A stretch of 64,000 nucleotides of DNA, taken from NCBI GenBank assembly GCA_024114885.1, contig CP099423.1, positions 1,798,001 through 1,862,000 of the forward strand. Reading direction: 5' to 3'. Below the pieces are notes generated by a model, which saw nothing but the letters and a program-made list of their open reading frames with translations, did no database searches and was not told the origin of the DNA. The DNA is from Septoria linicola. Taxonomy: Eukaryota > Ascomycota > Dothideomycetes > Mycosphaerellales > Mycosphaerellaceae. Made by a program: the position numbers and the translations under genes. This document shows, in pieces, positions 31,359 through 39,642 of this stretch (the stretch's first letter is position 1; each line of letters begins with the position of its first letter).

Positions 31359-31823
31359 AGCTGATAATGATGATGATGATCTTCTTGTATAGGATTTGAC
31401 GGGTCGATGTTATTTCTTGGGACAAAGTAGTGAAGTTGAGGGTCCGCATGGTGTTCAGAGGCGCATCTGCTTTGCGTTGGAGCGTATGGTATGCGGGTAC
31501 TGGCTCACGCGGCAATTGTATTCTTATAGTTGGTCGGAAGAAAGATTGAAATTAAATTCTGTACTCTGCAAGAGCAGTTTTCACTCTGTGAACAGAACGC
31601 CCTCTGCCATGCCTTTATATGCTAGCACTGCTCTGCAGCCAGCACGGAGACGCTCCTGAAAAGTTGGACGACACATGAATGGGACTCGAAGAATGATTGA
31701 TATCCATGCTCATTCTCGTTCTCATTCCAATCAACCCTTCCACATCAAGGGGCCCGGCTCTAAGACTACAAGAAAGGAACAAGGTCCAACGACACCACAA
31801 TACTACCACAGTCAATCGGCATC
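31359..31823. other. Intergenic, convergent gene ends
   Basis: About 465 bases between the 3' ends of PEX13 (+) and the F-box-like gene (-). A GAT-rich stretch follows the PEX13 stop. Nothing else recognised. Confidence 0.5.
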
Positions 31824-33458
31824 CTAGACTCGAAATCGTGCAGTAGCAAGCACATCCAGCCCATTATGTCCCAACTTCCTCCACTCGTCCAATTCTCGCC
31901 TTTGAGCCTGTCGGGCCTGCAAGATTTCGGTGCAGATGTGGCCGTAGGAGGATGACCCACAGACGCAGGTCCAGATGAGTGGTTGGCTGTAAGCACGAGC
32001 GTGAGCCGCTGCTATCTCTTCTTCTTTGGTAAGGGTGTGATTGTCTGGGGAGGGCGGCTTCGTTCAAAAGTATGTGAAGCGCGAAGTGTCGACTTTGGGA
32101 GGGTTGCTGTTGATTCACCTGATGCTATCAGCCGTCTGCATCATATAGTGATGGAGGTTGAAGTCGCATCATGATCTTCTTGCTTTGAGAAGGGAAGGGG
32201 AGGGATGAGGAGTAACTCACTTCAGTTTTGTCTTCAAGCTCTCTCGTAGCTCGGCGACCATGTGTTCAGGCCAGTTCTTGACGGATTTGCCGTCTTTGCC
32301 TTTGCCTTCGTCTTTGAGAGTGAGGGCGCTCTTGCCGAATGTGAGGATGTCGACGCCGGCGTCCTTGTTGCCTTTGGCTGCGCCGATGGCTTGGAAGAAT
32401 TTGTGCGCGTCGCCGTAGATGGATTTGGCCGCCTTCTGTGGGTCGCCTTCTGCGAACACGCCGGCGTCGAAGTGAAGGCACTTGAGGTTCTTGCACTCGG
32501 CGAGCAAGGAGAGAGCGTTTCGGGCGGACGTCTTCTGGTACGACTTGATCTCGATGTTGACGATGTGGTGGCGGACTGATGTGTCGATTTGGCTCATGAA
32601 GTCCATTACAGAGGACGTGCCGTCGAAGCGGATGGCTTTGGCGTAGATTATTTGCACGGCTTCTGCGTAGATCTGTTCAACTCGTTAGTGACGTGAATCC
32701 AATTATAAATCAGTCAAGATCAATGCACCTGCTTGTTGACAGCGAGAAGACCAACGCGATTCTTGCTGTCATTCGAGTACGTCTTGGCGTATATGTCGTT
32801 CGTCAGGTTCTTGCGCTTGCCGTCAAGCTGAATCGCATCATCCACGACACCCTTGTTGGCGAAATAGTACCCATAGACGATAGTCCGATTTTCTTCCGGG
32901 AGGTCAAGGAACTTGAATGGCTTTGCCGGGCGGATGAGAATGACTTGACAGCCTTCGTCAGGTCCTTCCGTGAGCATGAACTGACGAGAGTCAGCGAAGT
33001 GACGGATCCGAGGTTTGAATTTGTCTACTCACACTCCGCAAGACCTCAAACTTATCGGCGGAGTCAAGCTTGATGAGCTTTTCAAAGCCGCTTCCCTTCT
33101 TCTTGGGCTCCGCTTGAGGCTCCTCATTGCCAACGCTAACGTCGATAGGGATGATTGCAGTTGCTTCCGGGTCTTTCTTGAGAAGCGCGAACTCGACTGT
33201 TTGTGAAGTTGGCTTCTTTGGAGTCTTCCTCACAGGCGTCTTCGCGGGTGTCTTCACAGGTGTCTTGGCTGGTGGTGTCTCCTCTTCTTCTTCTTCGCCT
33301 TCTGATTCAGACTCCTGCTTAGGCTTAGCCTTAGCTTTTGACTTGACAGGCGTGGCAGGAGCGGCTTTCTCCTGGGCCTTGACTTTCTGTTTTGCCGTGA
33401 GTGACTTGTTGACATTAGGGTTGGCGCCGGGCCATACCTGAGCGGCCTTCGGAGGCAT
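31824..33458 (-). CDS. F-box-like (2EXR-type) protein with a 17-nt exon
   Basis: Five exons on the minus strand: 33458-33033, 32980-32729, 32672-32221, 32135-32119 and 32044-31824. They total 1368 nt, exactly 455 codons plus stop. The N-terminal ~110 residues are Lys/Ala/Pro/Glu-rich with repeated TPVKTPAK-type motifs, as in disordered nuclear proteins. Then comes the F-box-like core (KPFKFLDLPEENRTIVYGYYF, VGLLAVNKQIYAEAVQIIYAKA) and a C-terminal part ending LIWTCVCGSSSYGHICTEI, a cysteine-bearing tail encoded by the last exon. The 17-nt exon (32135-32119) is needed to reach that tail in frame and is flanked by GT-AG introns of 85 and 74 nt. If it is wrong, the gene stops at 32217 with 378 residues. 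Confidence 0.65.
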
Positions 33459-34346
33459 TGTGTCTCCAAGATGTGTTGCGTATTGGGGAGAGACTTGCTG
33501 GTGTTGAAGCGGAAGACAAAAGTGCTCGTTACTGGAAGTTTTGAGAGTTGAAGTGTGATGACCAAGTGAGAAAGTCGGTAGAAGTTGCTGAGGTAGTAAT
33601 TTATGTCTAGAAAACGAAAGCTCACCTGCGCTAGCTACTGCACGCGAACAACGGCGTCCGATTGTGACGAAGCCAATGCACAGCAGCACTTTGTGTGAAT
33701 GAGAGAACGGGCCAGGGACCTGAACGTGGGCTGCAGTACGAATAATTGGTGAGGCCCGGTCGCTGCAGACTGAACTGTCCATGTCGATCGGTTGCGTCTC
33801 CGGTAGCAGACTAGCCTTGCGCATAGCAAGATTGATGAAGAATCGTCTCGTCGCTTGATCTATACAGTCTAGAAGTCAACGTGTGCTGCAGCCTTGAGCG
33901 CCTCGTCTTGGGGTTGTGAGGTCTGCTTCTCTGCCAGAGCTGAGGACACCGCGTGCAGCTCGAGATGCACCGCTTCTCAAGCTTTATGAACAGCTTCTGC
34001 AGCCGATCATCAACATCCATTGTAGACCTCGCTACTATTAATACTGATCTGTCCGCCATTCTTCGTTGACATCCGACCACGCATGCCAGTGCAGGAGCTT
34101 TTTTCTCTCTGCACTCACGGGGAGCTCTTGGTAGTCTAGATTCATGAGTTGCGTTGTCAACACGTTGCATTAGCAGATGAAGTCAAATGTTCGATGATGC
34201 AGGAAGCAAGACAAGCTGCATCGTGAGAGCTGTTCTTACCTTGGCGCGTCCTTAACGTTAGCGCGACTTCCAATTGCTTCACTTTGAAGCTGCGTCAGAA
34301 TCATTCACCCACATTACGACGCGAGAACAATACGCAGTCCACCACG
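33459..34346. other. Divergent promoter region
   Basis: About 890 bases between the F-box-like gene (-) and SDC1 (+). Short frames only; no feature recognised. Confidence 0.45.
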
Positions 34347-34823
34347 ATGGAGACTCCAGTGACAAACGGGGCCGCTCCCACAAACGGCGATATCGACATG
34401 AAGGAGGAGCTGCCAGCAGAGGTAGGTGAAAGCACCTCGAGCACTGTACCACATCTAACACAAGTGCAGACCACTCTCAGCAGCATCCAGCAAGCAGATC
34501 CCACGGACCCCAATCCTCCTCCACAATCGATTTCTGGCAACCCCGTGCCACTGGGCCTTTCGGAACACCTCTCGAGTATAGCTCCTGGCGTGGCCACTCC
34601 TCCCACTGGCACCACCACCCGACCTGGCTCAATGCCTCCTCAGCCCTCGGCGCGCCCAGAAAAGCCAGTCACGCATGGCGGGCCCACGAGACAGTATCTC
34701 AACACAAACGTCACGCCGCACTTGCTCGAAGCCATGAAATACTTGGCGGTCTACGAACCAGAGAAGCCGCTGGAATGGCTCGCCAATTTCTTGAAGGAGC
34801 GAAGCAAGGAAGTCGAAGGTTGA
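34347..34823 (+). CDS. SDC1: COMPASS subunit Sdc1, Dpy-30 domain
   Basis: ATG at 34347. The protein ends in a Dpy-30 dimerisation motif: TRQYLNTNVTPHLLEAMKYL and YEPEKPLEWLANFLKERS. Dpy-30/Sdc1 binds Bre2/Ash2 in the Set1-COMPASS histone H3 lysine-4 methyltransferase complex. The N-terminal ~110 residues are Pro/Thr/Ser-rich and unconserved. The segment 34422-34469 (GTAGGT...CTAAC...GTGCAG, 48 nt) has all intron signals, is a multiple of three and has no stop, so both spliced (142 residues) and unspliced (158 residues) products keep the Dpy-30 domain. Confidence 0.88.
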   Translation: METPVTNGAAPTNGDIDMKEELPAEVGESTSSTVPHLTQVQTTLSSIQQADPTDPNPPPQSISGNPVPLGLSEHLSSIAPGVATPPTGTTTRPGSMPPQPSARPEKPVTHGGPTRQYLNTNVTPHLLEAMKYLAVYEPEKPLEWLANFLKERSKEVEG

Positions 34824-36021
34824 TCAGCATGATAACGGCATTTGAACAAGGGCATCGATTGCAAAGCTATGGAGTTGAAGGGCAGAAACAGGACCCTGGT
34901 TAGGAGCTGGCAGGATGATACCCATTTGCTTACAACAAGCCTGGCGCACATTTCTCAGAGCAATGAGAAGATGAAAGCCGCGAATGTTGCATTGTGCTCT
35001 TCCGATCCTCCCATGCTGAGAAGACTCGCGGCTCACGCAAAGGGCAAGACGGTCGTAGTATGCGGATCGATGCACCAGCGCGCCATGGCAACAGTCTGCC
35101 AGCTGAGCGGCGTGTTTTCAAGCGGGACTGCTCAGGGATTTCAGTGCCTCCAAGCACTGTGCGTGGGAAGCATTGAGCTACTCAATAGGATCCCTATCAA
35201 GTGTGCTGCCACGATACCGATTCCACTACTTGGCATTGTCACTGCGCAACGTCAGAGACCGCTCGGGCCTGATCAGCAGTCAGACGGGGCAACGTTGTGC
35301 CGAATCATGCTTCATGCGTGACTCGTGGCTGCGTATGGCGATCTTGATACCTTCGAATTATCGGCCCAGACGTTGCTCTTCATCAGCGCTTCAGAGATGC
35401 TTTCATCGCCGCTGTTTGACTCCATGATCTCTGGGAGCTCACGTACTCGCTTCGAAAGACAGACGCACACCAAAGGCGTCTGCACAAGCTTCGCACATGG
35501 CTTCAGTGGCTTGTCGACAGGACCGTCAGCACAAAGGCCAATGAACACCACTCTCCGCCCAACACAACCAACACAGGGTACAACCTGTATAGCCACTCAC
35601 ATGCACCCTTGTTCCCAAAATCGATCGCTTCGTTGGACACATGCGTTCGGTAAAGCGAATCACATCGAGTTTCGGCAAGTCCCATATTCAGGATTTGGGG
35701 CTTCAGCTTCGAAACCCTAGTCTGTCCTCAGTCAGCAAACACAACTGTCGATCATTCCTTCAGCTACACCTTGAGAACCCGCTCTGCATACTTCCATTCG
35801 CTTGTGACAATGCCGATCACTGCGCAAGCTGTCGTGTCCCCAGCGCATTGAACAGTGTCGTTGCAACAAAGCGTAGATTGACTACTGACAATACTTCGAC
35901 GTCTCGGACGTGATACAATCAGGCCCGTTTGGCTCTCAGGGCTGATCAGCACCTGATCATCGCTGTACAATTACATGATGTCTTATAGTCGCAGCGGTGG
36001 TGGTACTCACATCGCAGCCAA
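34824..36021. other. Gene-poor stretch
   Basis: About 1.2 kb. Open frames at 34842-35321 and 35325-35720 show no domain, and the first lacks an ATG start; probably chance. Confidence 0.4.
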
Positions 36022-36552
36022 ATGCCCGTCACATCCTCGTCCGTTTCAGAATACCTTCGGTGCAAAGCTCCATCCGGCAACATGAACTGCTATCCTCTTC
36101 CACCTCAGTATGCCAATTATGGTTCTGCCTCGCAGCTCTCCTCCAAGAAACTCAAGACATTGTCACGCTCGAGACGATCAAGTTGCAAAGACATCGACGC
36201 AGAGACGAAGAGAAATACACGTCTGAACAGTCTGTCTCCAAGGTGCAGTGAGAGTCACGACTCGGCTGCTACTCCCTCCACCCGCACCACAAGGACTACC
36301 AGCACGACTAGCACTCTATCGAGCACGTCGTCGAAGAAGTCCAAGAACCCTCTCAAGCAACTCGAGAAGTCCACTTCGAACCCTTCTTTGAGGAGTTCCT
36401 CCAAGAGTTGGTTGAAACGAGCCTTTACCGGCTCTTCGTCTTCCTCTGCCGCGAAGGAGGAGTCCGACATCGAAGCGAAAGACAAGGAACGAGCCGCCAT
36501 GTGGAGGAGCATGAGCATGGGGTATGCGCACCATGGAATGCCGTGGGTGTAG
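36022..36552 (+). CDS. Hypothetical Ser/Thr/Lys-rich protein
   Basis: Up to 176 residues from 36022; an internal ATG at 36082 (CAACATGAA) starting MNCYPLPPQYANYG is an equally likely start. Composition is Ser/Thr/Lys-rich (TSTTSTLSSTSSKKSKNPLK, SSSKSWLKRAFTGSSSS), followed by a short acidic-basic helix (KEESDIEAKDKERAAMWRSMSMGYAHHG). The C-terminal part, with WLKRAFTG and MWRSM..G..HHGMPWV, looks conserved-like, but I recognise no family. Probably a disordered protein. Confidence 0.5.
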   Translation: MPVTSSSVSEYLRCKAPSGNMNCYPLPPQYANYGSASQLSSKKLKTLSRSRRSSCKDIDAETKRNTRLNSLSPRCSESHDSAATPSTRTTRTTSTTSTLSSTSSKKSKNPLKQLEKSTSNPSLRSSSKSWLKRAFTGSSSSSAAKEESDIEAKDKERAAMWRSMSMGYAHHGMPWV

Positions 36553-37658
36553 AAGAAGACTATCCGCTGATGCTTCTTCTCGGCAGATCGGAGGCCCAGG
36601 GTGACTGGCGAGTTGGGTGCAGGCCCAGGCGGAGGCGAGACGTACTCGCTGCGGGATTTCAGTATGCTGGGCTGGGATTTGCGGCGTCGTATGGCGTTCA
36701 TGCGCCTTTGTATGCAGTCTGAGCTCTCCGATCAGTGTCTGGTTGATGACTTCGATGGAAGACACTGCTGTAGGTAGCAGTACAAATTCTCTGTTATGTT
36801 CTTCTTCTTGGCTACACTTTCTCTGGTCAATCATCTTTCCGACTCGTCTGGTGGGCTCACGGCGCAGTGATGTGTAAAGACATTCGCTTGGATCCTGATT
36901 GTGATCAATCGTCGTGTTTCGATGTGTCGTATTCTCATCAATTGTTTTTTAGTCAAGTTGCAAGCATCAACTGCGTTGTCTCGCGAGTGACCTTTGCAAA
37001 ACGGCACAATTTCAAGAAATGTTTAATTCGGGTCGATGCCTATTGCGGAGCCCACAGGTGCTCAAGGACCATGAAACCGTGCAAACAATATCGAAACGAC
37101 TAATCGCATCGATCCATGGGCTTGGACTGCACAGATTTAGATGTCGTCGTCGTCGTCGCTCTAACCCTAAAATAACCCTAAGGACGGTCCCAGCCTTGGC
37201 ATGGAGATTGTATCGATTCGGGCACACTGCGTTCGTTGTAGATTGCATCGATTGTCTGGATAGAGACTGTGAGTAGCTAGCTCTGTAAGGTCGATTTGGC
37301 TGATTATAGCCGGTCTTGAAGAAGGATATGGTGCTCAGTAAGTCGAAGAGTTGACTGTCGATCGAGGCGAGCGAGCTTTACGCTAGCTCGATATCACTAG
37401 CAGTAGCTGAACAGCGTCGTTCTGATTGCATTCGATTCATAACTTCGATCATGCTGTTATGTAGCAATTGCGAGCACGAAACTGGCGTGAGACTCCACTG
37501 TGTTGTAGCCACTTTGAGAGCTTCGGCGAGGCTCCGGAGCCAAGTCCCTAGCATCGTTCCGGCCATGCTCGAGCCCCGCACAAGCTCAGAAAATCTCTGC
37601 TGGTATCTGAAGTGTCATATACAAACGAGTTGACACATATTTCATTCAACACCTCGTT
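36553..37658. other. Intergenic upstream of the tRNA gene
   Basis: About 1.1 kb. It holds a GTC-triplet run (about 37143-37158) followed by two telobox-like motifs. No protein gene recognised. Confidence 0.45.
37162..37182. promoter_or_regulatory. Two telobox-like AACCCTAA motifs
   Basis: Two copies of TAACCCTAA separated by only a few bases, directly after a GTC repeat. Such motifs match the telomeric repeat of ascomycetes (TTAGGG on the other strand) and serve as binding sites for Myb-type factors in promoters. They lie about 480 bases upstream of the tRNA. Function inferred only. Confidence 0.45.
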
Positions 37659-37695
37659 GCCGGGGTAGCTCAATCGGTAGAGCGTGTGGCTCTTA

Positions 37696-37722
37696 AATCT
37701 CGATGAATATCGAGTAAAGTGC
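37696..37722 (+). other. Canonical tRNA intron (position 37/38)
   Basis: 27 nt inserted one base 3' of the anticodon, the normal place for eukaryotic nuclear tRNA introns cut by the tRNA splicing endonuclease. It contains a 6-bp hairpin (CTCGAT/ATCGAG around GAAT). Confidence 0.85.
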
Positions 37723-37745
37723 ACCTCAAGGTCGTGGGTTCGAGC

Positions 37746-37798
37746 GTATGTGACGCCATTCTTGCACACTAGAAGTGTTGAAACTAACATTCATCCAG
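37746..37798 (+). other. 53-nt GT-AG intron-like insertion between tRNA positions 60 and 61
   Basis: Begins GTATGT (37746-37751), has the branch consensus ACTAAC (37783-37788) with the branch A 11 nt before the end, and ends CCAG at 37798. Length and signals match the protein-gene introns in this window (47-72 nt). Exact removal joins TTCGAGC to CCCAC and restores the T arm. It carries a small hairpin (ACACT/AGTGT, 37766-37778). It does not lie where the tRNA endonuclease normally cuts. Confidence 0.8.
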
Positions 37799-37843
37799 CC
37801 CACCTTCGGCTATTCCTATACAAAGTCTTCAGACCTTCCAAAC

Positions 37844-37848
37844 TTTTT
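37844..37848 (+). terminator. Possible RNA polymerase III terminator (T5)
   Basis: First run of four or more T on the coding strand after the tRNA, 33 bases past the discriminator base. Consistent with Pol III transcription of the whole two-intron gene, with a longish 3' trailer. Confidence 0.5.
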
Positions 37849-38094
37849 GCTTTTCGGCGGCGGCGGCAGCGATGGTAGACGGTGAAGTATTCGTTGCATC
37901 TGTTCTTCTTTTGCAATTGTAGATAATGTGTAGTTGTGTGAATATGTTGCACTGGAGTATTATATGTATGCTTCGAATAGGGAAGGATCGAAGGATCGAA
38001 GTCGCACCTTCCGCAGATAACGGACGGTCACTTATAGACACACCAGGAGTCGCAGAGGCCCTACTGAAACAGCCTTGATCGGTCGTCTGCCTTG

Positions 38095-38961
38095 ATGAAT
38101 GTCTCAAATATGAACATTTGTCTCCACGAAGACAGTGATGAAGGCGACGCGTGGACTGCCTTGCAGCTGGCGGCTTCTTCCAATGATCTCCAACTCGTCC
38201 GGCATCTTGTCACTAGCAGAGGTAACGATCCAAATGAGCCTCCGCATGGCTTCTATGGCCGGACAGCTTTGCAAGCTGCGGCGATCGAAGGTCACATTGC
38301 CGTAGTGGAATATCTGCTTAAAGCAGGTGCAGACGTGAACGCTGCAGGCGGAAACAATGGTGGTCGATCTGCTTTGGCTCTCGCCGCTGGCGCTGGACAT
38401 ATCGATATTGTCAAGGTACTGCTCGCTGCAGGAGCTGATGTGCATGGACTTGCTCATAGATATATGGGAAGAACGCCGCTGCAAGCTGCTGCCGAGCGTG
38501 GCAATATGGAGCTTGTGAAAATGCTCATCGACGAAGGCGCTGATGTAAATGAACCCATGGCTCACCATTTTGGTCGAACAGCATTGCAGGCTGCTTCCGA
38601 GGGAGGGAATGTTCCTACTGTGGATTTCCTGCTCAGTGAAGGAGCACAGGTCAACGCTCCAGCCTCCAAGTATAGAGGAGTTACCTCATTGCAGGCTGCA
38701 GCCAGCAAAGGCCATATTGAGGTCGTGAAAAGGCTCCTGCAGACAGGAGCAGATGTCAACGCTCCGGCTGGCTATTACAAGGGCCAGACTGCACTGACTG
38801 CAGCCGCTGTAATTGGCAATGTGAAGGTGGTTGAGATTCTGCTGGAAGCTGGAGCGAACGCAGGTATAATATCTGGTAACAGGCACGAGACTGCACTGGA
38901 TGCTGCTGTTGCAAATGATCACGCCGACGTGGCATATCTGCTGGCAAGATATGCCACTTGA
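38095..38961 (+). CDS. Ankyrin-repeat protein
   Basis: 288 residues from the ATG at 38095. After a short acidic N-terminus, eight consecutive ankyrin repeats of about 34-36 residues fill the protein, each with the signature G-R-T/S-A/P-LQ-AA followed by G-ADV-N/H (for example GRTALQAAAIEGHIAVVEYL, GRTPLQAAAERGNMELVKML). No other domain is attached. Such stand-alone ankyrin proteins are protein-binding scaffolds of unknown partner in filamentous fungi, where they can derive from NLR-like genes. The gene starts 284 bases after the tRNA on the same strand. Confidence 0.85.
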   Translation: MNVSNMNICLHEDSDEGDAWTALQLAASSNDLQLVRHLVTSRGNDPNEPPHGFYGRTALQAAAIEGHIAVVEYLLKAGADVNAAGGNNGGRSALALAAGAGHIDIVKVLLAAGADVHGLAHRYMGRTPLQAAAERGNMELVKMLIDEGADVNEPMAHHFGRTALQAASEGGNVPTVDFLLSEGAQVNAPASKYRGVTSLQAAASKGHIEVVKRLLQTGADVNAPAGYYKGQTALTAAAVIGNVKVVEILLEAGANAGIISGNRHETALDAAVANDHADVAYLLARYAT

Positions 38962-39642
38962 GACGGGCTTGAGATAGCCCCAGCATCGCAAGACTCAACG
39001 CGCTATCGCTTGTGGAGCACATCGATTAAGAGAAAGACTAGCCGTTAGTATGCAGAAATCGGCTGAACGCCGAAAAGAAGGTAAACAGTCAGGCTATGCC
39101 TGAAGTCATTGATGTTCGTTCGTTCGTCTTGTATAAGTCTGGTATTGCTGAGTGAGAGGGCCCAGAACACGATATTGACAATCATGACCGCAATGTGAGT
39201 GAAAAGCAGATTGTCGCATCACGTCGCGACTGGCGTTGTCTGTGGCTCAGTGAGAACTTCGTGCGTTATCCGAGAGGCGTCGCAGAAGAGAAAGGCGTCG
39301 CAGAAGAGAAAGGCGTCGCAGAAGAGAAAGGTAGGCGCGACGAATGCTGCAGGATCGGGACAACGTCTTTGGAAAGATACCTGGATGAAGAAGATGCCAA
39401 TGTCCAAGAAGCATGTATGGAAATGCTAACTTAGCGCGTTTTTGCTTCGGGACAGACCGAGCGTGCATCAAAGTTCACAGCGAGGCATCGCGACAACATC
39501 CTCAGCTCACGCCACCCCTCCTATCACTCCGCGGACCATCGGCAAGGTAGTGCTCTCGCAAGCAAATCTGGCGGAACTCGACAGAACATTGATCTTGACT
39601 GCAGCAGCAGCAGTGGCAGCTCGCTGAGCTCGCTCCGCCGCC
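38962..39642. other. Intergenic with 18-bp tandem repeat
   Basis: About 680 bases between the ankyrin gene and SF3B1. It holds a tandem repeat at 39276-39329 and the SF3B1 promoter and leader. An open frame at 39195-39434 runs through the repeat, but no ATG-initiated conserved protein is evident. Confidence 0.45.
39276..39329 (+). repeat. Three perfect 18-bp tandem units
   Basis: Unit GGCGTCGCAGAAGAGAAA repeated three times without error. The unit length is a multiple of three and the frame is open (GVAEEK or ASQKRK per unit), so it could be coding, but the flanking frames show no domain. Confidence 0.95.

Larger units (their letters stand above)
37659..37811 (+). tRNA. tRNA-Lys(CTT) with two introns, one spliceosome-like in the T-loop
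   Basis: After removing 37696-37722 and 37746-37798 the sequence is a 73-nt cloverleaf. The acceptor stem 37659-37665 (GCCGGGG) pairs over all 7 positions with 37804-37810 (CTTCGGC; two G-U pairs). The D stem is GCTC/GAGC with the invariant GG in the loop. The anticodon stem is TGTGG/CCTCA with one U-U mismatch, and the loop CTCTTAA has anticodon CTT. The variable loop is AGGTC, and the T arm is GTGGG-TTCGAGC-CCCAC, fully paired. The discriminator base is T, unusual for Lys. Without removing the second insertion, the T stem and acceptor stem cannot form. The A box (37666-37677) is intact; the B box is split after its ninth base. The gene contains no run of four T before 37844. Confidence 0.85.

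Noticed and set aside
34842..35720. Two successive plus-strand frames after SDC1
   Set aside because: No domains, no ATG at the first, poor coding look; more likely non-coding.
36255..36701. Minus-strand frame opposite the Ser-rich protein
   Set aside because: Shadow of the plus-strand gene; no ATG-led domain.
37659..37745. Reading the locus as a simple truncated tRNA pseudogene
   Set aside because: The missing T-stem strand and acceptor strand are present 53 nt further on with full pairing; truncation does not explain that.
37684..37878. Open frame across the tRNA gene
   Set aside because: It has no ATG-led conserved protein and is fully explained by the tRNA gene with its introns.
39195..39434. 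Protein with GVAEEK repeats
   Set aside because: Open frame is produced by a 3n tandem repeat; no ATG-led conserved flanks, so it was listed as a repeat only.
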